Counted from the first letter of the stretch, positions 33,876 through 44,325 are shown. The stretch: DNA of 64,000 nt from Acanthosepion lycidas (GCA_963932145.1 OZ010586.1:71587969-71651968); one strand, 5' to 3'. Program-made: numbers and translations. The notes: generated from the letters alone by a model not told the origin.

Positions 33876-34012
33876 CAGTGTAACCCGGATAAAAGAGAGA
33901 TTTTATCTGGTTCCAAATTAGAGCCATACTTACCTAAACAAAATAGACCAAACCCGGATATAAGATACTTCTTCTCCGGTCCCGACAACTCTCTTATATC
34001 CGGGTTACACAG
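33876..34012. mobile_element. pogo-like MITE, copy 2 (inverted relative to copy 1)
   Basis: Starts CAGTGTAACCCGGATAAAAG after TA and ends TATATCCGGGTTACACAG before TA. The interior 'TAGAGCCATACTTACCTAAA' is the reverse complement of copy 1's interior. Confidence 0.75.
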
Positions 34013-34154
34013 TATAAACATTAAGTACTACAAAAAGGAATTTCTTTAAATTTCATAAAATTAAATGAATGTGGGTGAACAGATGTTTATCTGTTTTTTT
34101 CCTGTTTCATATTCGGTATCTGGTTTCTTTTAAATTCTTTTTATTTTCTTTCAT

Positions 34155-34215
34155 ACACAGTAACCCCTTGGTTCTTAGTAGCATTATTGCCTTGCTTGGA
34201 GTGAAATGATTAAAA
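34155..34215 (+). repeat. LINE A 3' tail fragment
   Basis: 'CAGTAACCCCTTGGTTCTTA' then 'CCTTGCTTGGAGTGAAATGA' and an A-rich end. Confidence 0.65.
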
Positions 34216-34219
34216 GAAA

Positions 34220-34605
34220 AAAAAAAGAAAAGTAGCCGTGAAGAAGAGACTTGATGCAAGAAAAGTGAATGCTGAGAATAATATTAGTTTGTCTCTCCCA
34301 CCTCCACTGCTATTTTTCATAATTTCAATGTCTACCCTAGATTACAGCCTTTCAGTGTCCCTCCAAATTTCCCTTTAATGTCCAATGGCTCTTCCTACTA
34401 TTCTAGTTTCTCTTTATATCTGTCTGTTTCAATGTTTATTTTTCTCTCTGTTTATGTGTATGCATACCACATGGATCAGCTAAATGTATAAAAGATAATC
34501 TGTTATCAATTCTCATTTAAAAATATTATTGACATTATCTTGCAAGTTATTTTCCAGCTGTAGTAACTTCAATCTTCATTTGGTGATCCAACTACTTTGT
34601 CCAGT
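34220..34605. other. AT-rich spacer
   Basis: Nothing recognised. Confidence 0.45.
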
Positions 34606-34610
34606 TATTG

Positions 34611-34690
34611 GTGGCTCAGTTATTGGATTAAGTAATTGAATATTTGTGAACCAAACCACTAGTGGTTGTTCGATCCCAGGTAAAAGCAAA
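34611..34690 (+). repeat. tRNA-like unit 1 of a three-unit SINE row
   Basis: 'GTGGCTCAGTTATTGG' (A-box-like) and 'TTGTTCGATCCCAGG' (B-box), about 50 bp apart. Differs from the S1 type that follows. Confidence 0.5.
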
Positions 34691-34729
34691 TGCTGTTTTT
34701 CAAGGTGTGCATCCTCACCCTTACTTGGG

Positions 34730-34850
34730 TACTCTGATGTAGTGTAATGATTCACAAGTTTTTCTCGCTAGCTCAGTTAGGATTGGTGAGTTCGATCTTC
34801 ACTGGGTGCCACATTTGCCTTTGAGCAATATCTAAGCTATGCTTAGATAA
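34730..34850 (+). repeat. tRNA-derived SINE S1, unit 2
   Basis: 'AGTGTAATGATTCACAAG', 'GAGTTCGATCTTCACTGGGT', 'AATATCTAAGCTATGCTTAG'. Confidence 0.65.
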
Positions 34851-34852
34851 TC

Positions 34853-34995
34853 ATGAGCACTTCGACATGGTTTATTGGTTAGCAAGTCTAGTCAGATCAT
34901 TTATGACTGAAGAGTGAATTCGATTCTCACTATTTTTGGCCTTGTGCCACATCTAAATTATGCTTAGAAAATCATCATTCTCACCCCTACTTAAA
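34853..34995 (+). repeat. tRNA-derived SINE S1, unit 3, with A tail
   Basis: 'TTATTGGTTAGCAAGTC', 'GTGAATTCGATTCTCACT', 'GCCTTGTGCCACATCTAAAT', then a 12-A run. Confidence 0.65.
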
Positions 34996-34999
34996 AAAA

Positions 35000-35998
35000 A
35001 AAAACAGTACTACAGTCTTTCTTTTCACAATTTTACCTTATATTGTATTAAACTAGATGTAAATAAATACTGATTTTATTATTAATAAATTTTCATTAAA
35101 TATATTAATGGAGACTTAGTTTTCATAATCAATAGGTAACAAGTCTCACTAGCCTGTATTATTGTTTGAAAGAAAGCTTGTGATATTATTTTTTTTTTTA
35201 AAGAATTTAATATACATTGACCATTTGCTTTATAAAGTAATTATTAAAAAAATTCTCCAGTCTAATCTGTTAATACATGTATACATACAATGGTGCTTTC
35301 ATCCAGCTTTCTACTGACTGGTCAATGACTACTCCATGTTGCATCTCTATTTTTGTTTGCATTGGTGTTCACTAAAAACTTGGAAAGGCCTGCAACATGT
35401 TCACAAGTAAACAAATTTTGAAAACAAAAATGAGAACTTGAACCCTGTTTCAAATATATTTAGGTTTTTATTCAGGCCTTCACTTGTTCAGCCTGGGTGG
35501 ATAGGTGTCACACTTCAGGCAACTTCTGCCATATCAGGCTAACATCAACTCTTCTTTTTATTCTTCTTAACTAATTACCCATCTCAATATCACGACATGT
35601 AGCTAGCAACATGAACAGGCAGCAATGGAACAGTCTGTCCTCTCACCAAGGGGTGAACAGAACTGACTACTTCAATCCCAACCATGACTTTTAATATAAA
35701 CCAGCAACTGACTTCTTGTCTCTTGGGCCTAAAAGTCTTCATTTATTTTTTTTTTCTGCCCTTTGATCAAATAGTTGCTGCTTAAAAGACCAGACTTCAA
35801 AAACTTTACCTGCCAGCCATAAAACACAAAACACTTGGGATTATGATAATATCACACCATCTTCCTATGTGGGTGTCCCAATCATAGTGTCATATACAGA
35901 CTTCTTTAACATAATAAATTTGACCATCCCTCATGATTTACCTCTTGGCCTAAAATAACCCCAGATGTGCTGACATGTTGATTAAAAACAATCAATCA
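35000..35998. other. Unassigned stretch
   Basis: 'CAGGCAACTTCTGCCATATC' and neighbours near 35515 look like decayed repeat DNA, with no frame surviving. No match elsewhere in the window was noticed. Confidence 0.35.
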
Positions 35999-35999
35999 A

Positions 36000-36460
36000 T
36001 CTTCTTCTACAAGTGACATGTTCCATCAGGATGTCTGTGATTGTGGCTCTCAACAGCTTCATTGTATTTAATGTTTGCTGAAAATTCCATGGACATAGCC
36101 AGTAAGCAACAAGGAATTCTTAAAGAATACGGCAGCAAAAAGAACACTTACACTCAGAATCAGGAAGAGATAAGTGAAATTCTTTGGACACATAATGAAG
36201 GAGGAGGACTTGGAAAACTTAACCTTCATGAGGCATATTGAGGGCAAAAGAGAGACAGGGGAAGACAACAAGTGACTTATCTGACAAACTTGTATGAATG
36301 GATGTCAGACTGTAGAGTGGGTGCCTTCATAAAGTGAGCAAAACTGTTAAGGGCTAGAAAAGATAGGAATTTGTGGTGAGCCATGATATTGCCTATGTCC
36401 TGAAAGGATGCAGCACATAGAAGAAGTGCATTGCCATGATTGTTCTTGGGGAAAGACAGT
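36000..36460 (+). pseudogene. RTE-like LINE (family C) C-terminal fragment with inverted head
   Basis: From about 36070 the plus strand reads 'ASKQQGILKEYGSKKNTY', 'QEEISEILWTHNEGGGLGKL', then in other frames 'RQRETGEDNK' and 'LYEWMSDC', and a C-terminal 'LEKIGIC..' region. These follow the family C order 'EEVLK..G.KRTL', 'IRKRQL.FLGHIMR', 'RGRQRVTYL..L.EWM'. The first 65 bp (CAAGTGACATGTTCCATCAG) derive from the 3' end of the family in the opposite orientation. Confidence 0.65.
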
Positions 36461-36604
36461 GAAGTGGGTTCTCATTACCTTCTCTATTGTTTTGAATTTA
36501 GTGTTTTCCTACTTCTTGACTGGCTACCAAACAAAGCTAAAGAGCATATTCTGCATAGCTTAAATAGAAATAGGACAACACTAGATCTGTAGTTGAAGAG
36601 AAAT

Positions 36605-36700
36605 AAATGGATTCATGTCTTTCTTTTAAGGGCATTAGTGCAAAGTGAACACAAACTAACTCAGAATTTGAAGTTTGCTTGCCAATTACATTTTCTACTG
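36605..36700 (-). repeat. S2-type SINE fragment
   Basis: 'GATTCATGTCTTTCTTTTAA', 'GGGCATTAGTGCAAAGTGAA' and 'GTTTGCTTGCCAATTACATT', reverse complement of the SINE at 24.5 kb. Confidence 0.6.
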
Positions 36701-36704
36701 TTTT

Positions 36705-36835
36705 TCCCTCCTCAAGCAAGATGATAATGTCATTAAGATGCAAGGGTCTACTAGGAGTGAAAGAGAATGAATAAGACTTTAGAAGGAACTGGAAACCTAA
36801 TCCTAAACAGGAAAAAAAGGAAATCTTTACTCACA
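36705..36835 (-). repeat. LINE A tail joined to LINE B tail-type repeat
   Basis: The LINE A end ('CTCAAGCAAGATGATAATGT') is followed at about 36773 by the B2-type 'AGACTTTAGAAGGAACTGG' block. Confidence 0.55.
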
Positions 36836-36839
36836 TTCA

Positions 36840-37495
36840 AAGTTAACTGTTGTTTGTCAATTCCAGAAAAAGTTAATGTAATATGCAAAAACAATGAAAC
36901 AAAAAAAAAAAAATCAGTATTTTTTTCTTCTTTTTAACTGCATGAAATAGTAATTAATACCCATTGTAATTGTTATTATCATAATTATACATTAGTATTA
37001 TCATCACCATTTAAAGTGCTGTCATTGGTTATTGCTAGCCAGACTGAAAAGAAAAGACATTGACCCAACATGTGATCAGTAAGATAATCACATGAAACAA
37101 AGTCTCTTTATTTGCCATTTCACACACCAAATAACCTAATCAGCCAATAACTGAAAAGATTACATCTTGGATTTGTTGTCCAGCTTGAAGCTGCATCCAC
37201 AATTGCTTTTGTCTATATTTAGAATTTAATACTCCTTCCTTTACTCCCCACAATGGTTGAGGCTGTTTACTGTCTGCATCCACGTTTTGCTTCTTATGCA
37301 TGGAATAATTGTTGTTCTGGATCTTATGAAAGAAGATGAGACAATTTAACTTGGGGTTGTTTTTCAGACATTGAGTTGCACTGTATAAAGTGTTCTGATT
37401 ATTTATTTCTGACTTTCTTGGTGACACTGGTTAAATGAAATAATGATGGAAATGTGTTACTTATTGACACTTGGTAATAATATTCTGTTATTTTA
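36840..37495. other. AT-rich stretch, nothing recognised
   Basis: The 95-codon minus frame at 37140-37427 has no recognisable domain. Confidence 0.45.
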
Positions 37496-37497
37496 GG

Positions 37498-37985
37498 GAA
37501 TTTTTTCTTTCTTTCCATCCCTTTCTTTTTTTGTTATTTCCACCCCTTTCTTTTTTTGTTATTTCCACCCCTTTCTTTTTTTGTTCTTTCCATCCCTTTC
37601 TTTTTTTGTTCTTTCCATTAGTTTCTTTTTTGTTCTTTCCACCCCTTTCTTGTTTGTTCTTTCCATCCCTTTCTTTTTTGTTCTTTCCATCCCTTTCTTT
37701 TTTTGTTCTTTCCATCCCTTTCTTTTTTTGTTCTTTCCATCCCTTTCTTTTTTTGTTCTTTCCATCCCTTTCTTTTTTTGTTCTTTCCATCACTTTCTTT
37801 TTTGTTCTTTCCACCCCTTTCTTTTTTTGTTCTTTCCATCCCTTTGTTTTTTTTTGTTCTTTCCAACCCTTTCTTTTTTTGCTCTTTCCATCCCTTTGTT
37901 TTTTTGTTCTTTCCATCCTTTGTTTTTTTTTGTTCTTTCCAACCCTTTCTTGTTTGTTCTTTCCATTTTCCGTTCTTTCCATTTT
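37498..37985. repeat. Pyrimidine-rich minisatellite, about 25 bp period
   Basis: About 18 units of the form TTTCCATCCCTTTC + TTTTTTTGTTC. Length varies by T-run slippage. The Lys/Glu-rich open frames on the minus strand and Phe/Leu/Ser-rich frames on the plus strand follow from the repeat. Confidence 0.95.
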
Positions 37986-38319
37986 CCTTTCTTTTCTTTT
38001 TACTTTCTTGTTCTCGTTAAAGAAATCAATATTTGAAGGATATTTGCTTCCTTTTTTCTTTCCTTGTGTTCTTTGAGTATCTTTCAGGAAATTTTGTACT
38101 GAGCCCTATATTTAATCTATAAGGATAGACTGTCCTTGTTCCACTGTCTATAGAGATTTCTTTGTTTTTTTTTTGTTTGTTTGTTTTTATTCTAAGTACT
38201 GCTCAGTTAGTGCTTGCCTTGTTTTCACTGAGTTTGAGTTTGTACTATTCAGCCCAAGGATTGTACTCACAATTATTATATCAACAAATTCAACAAATGC
38301 TTTAATTTACTATGCTTTC

Positions 38320-38763
38320 TTTTCTTTTTCTTCTATTTTCTTTTCTTTTTTCTTTTCTTTTTTCTTTTTTTTTTCTTTTTTTTTTCTTTTTTTTCTTTCT
38401 TGTTCTTTTTTGTTCTTTTTTGTTCTTTTTCTTTTTTGTTCTTTTTTGTTCTTTTTCTTTTTTGTTCTTTTTTGTTCTTTTTCTTTTTTGTTCTTTTTTG
38501 TTCTTTTTCTTTTTTGTTCTTTTTTGTTCTTTTTCTTTTTTGTTCTTTTTCTTTTTTGTTCTTTTTTGTTCTTTTTCTTTTTTGTTCTTTTTTGTTCTTT
38601 TTCTTTTTTGTTCTTTTTTGTTCTTTTTCTTTTTTGTTCTTTTTTGTTCTTTTTCTTTTTTGTTCTTTTTCTTTTTTGTTCTTTTTCTTTTTTTGTTCTT
38701 TTCCTTTTTTTGTTCTTTTCCTTTTTTTTGTTCTTTTTTTTCTTTTTCTCCTTTCTTTCTTTT
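38320..38763. repeat. A-free T/C/G tract built on CTTTTTTGTT units
   Basis: From 38336 to 38763 (428 nt) the plus strand contains no adenine. Repeating units are TTCTTTTTTGTT and TTCTTTTTC. Long plus and minus open frames are artefacts. Confidence 0.95.
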
Positions 38764-38779
38764 ATCTTTCTTAAGTAAA

Positions 38780-40160
38780 AATATGAAAAAAATAGTACTT
38801 TTTAAACTAAGATGTTCATTTTCTGATAAAACCTTTGTGAAATTCCTATTATAAATAGTCTGTTGTAATTTTTGAAAGAACATTATTTCTTATTACAATA
38901 AACATTATTTTTAGTGGGCACTCGTGTTTCAGTTGCTATCCCTGTTTTTATTTTTATTTATTTTATTAAATGGTGAAATTAATGACAACCAGCCTAAATT
39001 AAGGAGTCCCTACTGAAGAAAAATTATGCCTCCAAATAGAAATCCAATGTGCATCCCTGTTTTCCATTAGGGAAACCACTGTTTGAGCTAGTGTGCCTCT
39101 ACTAGTTTGACCACAGAGCCAACCTGACATTACCTATTTAATGAAAACATGTTTTCTCATTGGAACTTCTATGAATGTATATCTGCTAGCTTCAGTTTAT
39201 GGAAAAAAGGGATGCAGGTTCAATTCCTGTCGAAGGTGCAATTTTTCTTTAGTAAGAAAATTTAGTAAAATAATAAACAGAGATGCCAACTCAAATACAT
39301 GTACCCACTAAAATAACATTTATAATAATAAGAAATAGTCTGCTATGAATTTCACTATCTCTGGAGGTCAAGGTGAGGTCTTTGAATCCATGTACTGTGG
39401 ATAATGAGGTTTTCCAATAGTGTTTGATGAGTAAAACCTGTTGCATATGAGGAGTGAAGACTATATCCCAATTTACATTAATCATGTAATTTTTAGTAAT
39501 ATTTGTATAATTCTCTTTGATCATGTAGAAATTTTGAATATTAATGTTTCTCTTGAATTGTTTGTTAGAACTTGTCTCTTCATGTTCTTTGTGTCACTGA
39601 AAGATAAGTATTTGGTTTTCCAAAGAACGATATCAGCAATATTATTTCTATTGCACAGTTACAGGTCACCTTTGAGCAACATTTGACGATAGTTATCCTT
39701 CCTCTGTCATCTAAGCCAATGTTTAATGTTTTGGATATTTGAAAATACTTGGGGTTTTGGTCACAGACTAAAAATTGGATTAAAAACTTTTCAATACTAT
39801 ATGACGATTATATAGAGAGCTGAGATCACATGAAAGTAGATTCATAATTAATAATTGAAGATTATATCAGCATTGATAGAAGTTAGTTGGACCGCAACCA
39901 GAATACAAACTTTGCTTTGGGGTGGGGGTGAGATAAATCATTATTTAGGGGTTATGTGGTTGTAGAGGTTTGGGCGATTGTTGGCAATAGAGATTTTAAT
40001 AATAGAGTTTTGGGTAATAATGATGACTTTCATAATGGAGTTATTAATAAATTAATTTTTTTTTTTCATTATAAGACTTATTGATTTATATATGTACATT
40101 TAGTAAATTGTGAAAGCATCGTGTTGGCAAAGAAATTAATTCAGTTTAATAAGCAAAAAA
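38780..40160. other. AT-rich stretch with a weak tRNA-like patch
   Basis: 'GATGCAGGTTCAATTCCTGT' at about 39210 resembles a tRNA T-arm/B box, with 'CTAGCTTCAGTTTATGG' upstream; probably a decayed SINE head. The rest is unassigned. Confidence 0.35.
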
Positions 40161-40162
40161 TA

Positions 40163-40164
<2 letters not shown>

Positions 40165-40206
<42 letters not shown>
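40165..40206. repeat. (TA)n microsatellite
   Basis: Uninterrupted TA run. Confidence 0.95.
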
Positions 40207-40209
<3 letters not shown>

Positions 40210-40770
40210 GGTGATAAGGAAATTGAGCATAGAATAGCCTGTATTAGAGGTAGCTTTGTCCAACATCTCAAGATATAAAACAAAACATTAGCCTAAGAAC
40301 TCTAGTCATTCTTAGAGCAGGCTTCATATGATCTAGACTCATGTGGATATCATACATGGCATCCAACTTGTTCAGAAATGATAAATTATCAGCTATTTAT
40401 AACTGTTTTCTCAGATCAATGATTAAAAATTGCTTCATGTGAATGAATCCTGTAGGTCTTGAATCATGTAGAAAATATAAGCAATACAGTTTCAAAACTG
40501 CATAAATATGTCGTTCATTTTTATGTTAAGTGTAGACTAGTATATAATATTTTAGGTGATTAGCATTGGTATTCAGTCCAGCAATTTGTTTCTCTGTGGA
40601 GGTGGTATCACTAACCAATTTCAGTTATTAATACAAATATGAAAAATTTTAAGGAATCTGTTTAATTTAATTATGACAGTTGATAATTATGCTGATTAAT
40701 TAAATTATAAAAATTGTGTAATGAGAACAATTAAACTGGATAATATTTTATTTTTAATGTAAAAAATTAT
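40210..40770. other. AT-rich stretch
   Basis: 'TTCTCAGATCAATGATTAAA' near 40420 resembles 'TTCTCAGGCCATTGATTCAA' near 48870. Otherwise unassigned. Confidence 0.4.
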
Positions 40771-40776
40771 TTTACA

Positions 40777-40889
40777 TTTTTTTTTTCTTTTTTTTTTCTT
40801 TTTTTTCTTTTCTTTTTTTTTCTTTTCTTTTTTTTCTTTTCTTTTTTTTTTTTTCCTTTTTTTTTTCTTTTTTTTTTTTTTTTTTTTTT
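40777..40889. repeat. Pure T/C tract, 113 nt
   Basis: No A or G in 113 nt on the plus strand; units TTTTTTTTCTTTTC. Confidence 0.95.
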
Positions 40890-41044
40890 AAAGAGTGTTT
40901 TAAATTCTGTTATTGTTTCTTAAGTCTACATTTCTGTTGTGTCTGCAAGATTACAGCAGATTCAGCCTACAGATATTACTTGTCTATCTCTCTAGATACT
41001 AGCAGACCAAAAGTTGGAATGAAAACAAGTCTTTTTCTCTTTCC

Positions 41045-41072
41045 TTTTTTTTTTTTTTTTTTTTTTTTTTTT
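41045..41072. repeat. T homopolymer
   Basis: About 27 consecutive T. Confidence 0.95.
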
Positions 41073-41282
41073 CAAGACAGGCTGAACTATCATCATTTTT
41101 TTTTCATATTTGTTGTACACTAAACCTGTATATTTATCAAACACTAAACTTTATCCCACTAGCATTTCTAAGTCTTTATCAATATATTTATTAATAATTT
41201 TGTTTTTTATACAATTAGTAATTTACTGACAAAAGGAAGTGTTTAATTTAGGATTTGGGAGCACAAAGAGCATTGTTTAGGT

Positions 41283-41690
41283 GTTCATGCTGTTTTTCTA
41301 CAAATATTTTCATGGCAACTGTTCTGATGAGCTTTTTTCCTTGATGCCATAACTACATGAATTTAAGCATACTACTAGATTGGCAACTAGGTCTAAATGT
41401 TTTAATATTGAACTAGCTAGATGCAACTGCCAATTCTACTTGAACAGTTTTTCTTGCACTTCTCGACTGTGGAAATGTTTTCTAATTTCTTTCTTCCCTG
41501 ATAAGTACAATATCCAAAAATTTAAATGTGACATCAATCTCCATCTTCTGTCTTCTTGGAACTGTTCTGTATTTTTTGTCCTTTTCTCAATTGTCCCCAC
41601 TAAAGTCTTCTCATTCCTCCCTGTAACCCCCTGTTTTCTAGCAGCATTATCACCTTACTTGGGGTGAAATGAAAAAATTAAAAAAGAAAT
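41283..41690 (+). pseudogene. LINE A 3' end, well preserved
   Basis: The plus strand encodes 'ATRSKCFNIELARCNCQFYL', 'SRLWKCFLISFFPDKYNIQK' and 'FKCDIN', then the tail 'TAACCCCCTGTTTTCTAGCA', 'CCTTACTTGGGGTGAAATGA' and A-rich end. The frame is open for 95 codons here, the longest intact stretch of this family end in this copy; the upstream part is broken. Confidence 0.75.
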
Positions 41691-41764
41691 AAAGAATGAT
41701 AATGTTGGCAATACAAGGAGGTTAATAATGGGGTTGTAGGTATTAATAATAATATAGACTGTCT

Positions 41765-41845
41765 ATAATTCTTCTATGTGCTGTGTCTGATCACAACTTA
41801 GGTGATCATGGTTGTCTACAATTTCCTGTCTTTTGTTGAGAGATG
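41765..41845 (-). pseudogene. RTE-like LINE (family C) 3' scrap
   Basis: 'TTCTTCTATGTGCTGTGTCT' and 'GTTGTCTACAATTTCCTGTC', matching the ends at 32.0 and 11.4 kb. Confidence 0.5.
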
Positions 41846-42004
41846 ATGACAATATTAGTATAGATACTTTGAATACAGTCACTTCAGAAAAGTATAGTTG
41901 TATTGATGGCTGGGATCATAGTCATGGTATTTACAAATGATAAAAGGTATGAATAAGATTTTAATAAAAGAAGTGGATAGATGAGGTGGTGGTGGGTAAT
42001 TATA

Positions 42005-42305
42005 ATTAAGACAAACTATGTTCCTCAGTTCCACCAGTTCTAACCTTCATGGCTAGGACCCATCATGATACACACATTGTAGCAAACCATCCTTCTTCCC
42101 TTTTGTGTTTCATTTGTGAGATATAAGTTTCAGTTGAGCAGATTCTTCTTAAGAGGGTTTTTTTCCCAATTGCTACAATCTTAGCCTGTTCCCATCTAGG
42201 ATTAACCATTATCTTATAACTGTATACCTGCCTAAAACGTGACAATTACTCTGTAACCTTCTACCTTGAGTGGCTCCTGAGCTTTGTACAGGATGGAAAA
42301 AAAAA
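42005..42305 (+). pseudogene. LINE B 3' end
   Basis: 'GTTCCACCAGTTCTAACCTT', 'CTTAAGAGGGTTTTTTTCCC', 'CTACCTTGAGTGGCTCCTGA', 'GCTTTGTACAGGATGGAAAA'. Co-linear with the 4.8-5.3 kb copy. Confidence 0.65.
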
Positions 42306-42309
42306 CAAA

Positions 42310-42890
42310 AAAAAACAGGTGGTCATAGTGATTGTAGATCGAATAAGGTATTTAAATTAGTTGGTAATATGATGATACTTGTTGAGGGGTTAATTAAAAT
42401 GATTTATAAAATGGCAGTAGATGTTAATGGCATTATTGTTGATGGTGGCATTAATAGTTATAAAGTGGCTGATGATGGAGAGGTAATATTGGAAGTGGTG
42501 AAAATTGTTCTATAATTTGTATAAAGAATGATGATTATGCCAGTGATATTGATTAATGTTATGATAGTGATGATTATGCTGTAATCTTAATGGTGCTTAT
42601 AGTGATTTTTGTTTTTAGTTTGTTTGTTTTTTTTTTTAGCTAATGATGATATTCATTATGATGCTGATGCTATTCTGATACATTCTATAGACGAAGGTGA
42701 TGATCATAGTTGTTCTGACAATCTCTATACTACTGCTGATATAGCTACAGTTATGTTTATGATTGTGATTACACTACTGCTGATGTAGCTTGGAGTTGTG
42801 ATGATGATAGTTTTAGAATTGCTGAAGATGGTGGTGGTATTGTATGTGGTATGGGTAGACAAAGGATTAACATGTGAGAGCAAGTGACTA
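42310..42890. repeat. Degenerate GAT/ATG-rich low-complexity block
   Basis: Dense GATGATG, GGTGATGAT and TGTTGATGGTGG-like trinucleotide runs, decayed. The 81-codon frame 42270-42515 arises from it. Confidence 0.5.
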
Positions 42891-43278
42891 CTTACTAATG
42901 GGAACTGGGATGTTTTGGCATTATTTCTTTTTTTTTTTTTTTTTCTCTTTCTCAGCTACCATTTTCTGTTTATTCCTAGTATTTACTTACACCTCTCCCA
43001 ACATTCTAAATATACAGAAGAGGAGAAGGAAGAGTGGTTTTATATAAGTTAAAAACAAAACAAAACAAACTATTAGCCCATGTATTTATAGGAAAAGACT
43101 ATGGCATTTCTTGCTTTAGGTAGTCTGCATCTAAACCAGCTGTTACTACTGGATGTATTTATTTTGCTATATGAATGTGGAGTTTCACAAAGTGAGTTTT
43201 AGTAAATTGGCTGACTTAACTTCCTACGGGGCCTTAAGTAAAGAGATGAGGTATGGGCCTCTGTGGTTGTTGTCACAG

Positions 43279-43423
43279 CAACAACAGCATCAACCACAGC
43301 AGCAGCAGCAGCAGCACTTCTGGACAGAGAATCGGCAAGAACCCGGCATCATCGCTGCCGTCCTGGTTAAGGATTACCCTCCAGGTTATGGAACGCTTGT
43401 GGACATTACCGCTCCACATAAGG
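43279..43423 (+). CDS. Candidate host exon with polyglutamine
   Basis: The only patch that looks like host coding DNA. A pyrimidine-rich acceptor CTGTGGTTGTTGTCACAG ends at 43278, and a donor-like AGG|GTTTGT lies at 43423/43424; CAG|GTTATG at 43384/43385 is an alternative donor. In the frame starting CAA the product is about 48 residues: a Gln/His stretch (QQQQHQPQQQQQQHFW), then 'TENRQEPGIIAAVLVKDY' and 'PPGYGTLVDITAPHK'. Base composition is clearly GC-richer than the flanks. A second frame is also open (Asn/Ser-rich), so the frame is not certain. I do not recognise the family. No neighbouring exon was found within the window, so either introns are long or this is a chance open stretch around a CAG repeat. 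Confidence 0.3.
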
Positions 43424-43439
43424 GTTTGTACTGAAATAT

Positions 43440-44185
43440 ATACTTTACTACAGAAAATTTAAGTACATTTTTTTTTTTTTGTTTTGCTATTAGTGATATA
43501 TAATCATCGTATATTCCAAATCAAATCTTCCATCTCCTTGAGATTTTGAGGTAAGTCACAGACTTCTGAAAACTTTATGGCTTTAAACTTCTATTCATAT
43601 AGTCCTATTATCATTTTTAAAATACTTTTTGATTTATTATTATTATTATAACTTTTCTTAATGTCTAAAATTTAATTCTTGTAGTTTTGTGTTTTATATT
43701 AACATGTTCCAATTCATGAGTTAATAAGGTGAGCAATTTACCGAAAAGAGACGCAGAAAGTATGTCAAACAATTTTAAAAGGGAACTGGAAATAAATATT
43801 GGTTTGGTTGGGTCGTATATAGGAGCATGAAGTAGAATCTACTTCTCATATTAGTTGTTAATAGTTAAGAAAGTCATTCAGTAAGCATAGTATACATTGG
43901 TCCATTATAAATTTTATTTTTCTTTTGCTTAAGAAATACATCAATGAAAGTTGTTTGTTGATTTTATAATAAGTTAATTTCATTATTCATAGACACAGAG
44001 AGTTTCTAAATGTTATTAAATTATTTCTTTCACTTTACACATTTATAAGTATTGTTTGGTTAATCACAACAAGTAAATTATGCAATTATTGTCATGTGAA
44101 TTCACCAGGGTCCTATTTCCTGCATTTGGTTTTGTAGGACAAGGCAGCAAAAATATCTTGCTGTAATTTGATCCATTATCAGTTT
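43440..44185. other. AT-rich stretch, nothing recognised
   Basis: No further exon-like segment was seen downstream of the candidate donor. Confidence 0.45.
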
Positions 44186-44190
44186 AAAAA

Positions 44191-44191
<1 letters not shown>

Positions 44192-44250
<59 letters not shown>
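44192..44250. repeat. (GT)n(AT)n microsatellite
   Basis: Short GT run then about 22 AT units. Confidence 0.95.
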
Positions 44251-44252
<2 letters not shown>

Positions 44253-44325
44253 TGAATAATAAGAGGAAAACTTATTTTTACAATGCTTTTGTTCCTTGAG
44301 GAATTTTGTCACAGAATGAATTTTT

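Noticed and set aside
37471-38883. Frames of 150-200 codons (Phe/Leu/Ser on plus, Lys/Glu/Arg on minus)
   Set aside because: Translation of pyrimidine minisatellites; present in several frames at once.
42270-42515. 81-codon frame rich in Gly/Val/Ile
   Set aside because: Starts in a LINE B tail and continues into decayed GAT-type low-complexity DNA.
43153-43434. Whole 93-codon frame as one coding unit from the ATG at 43153
   Set aside because: The part before the acceptor-like CACAG is AT-rich and not coding-like; only the part after it is put forward as an exon.
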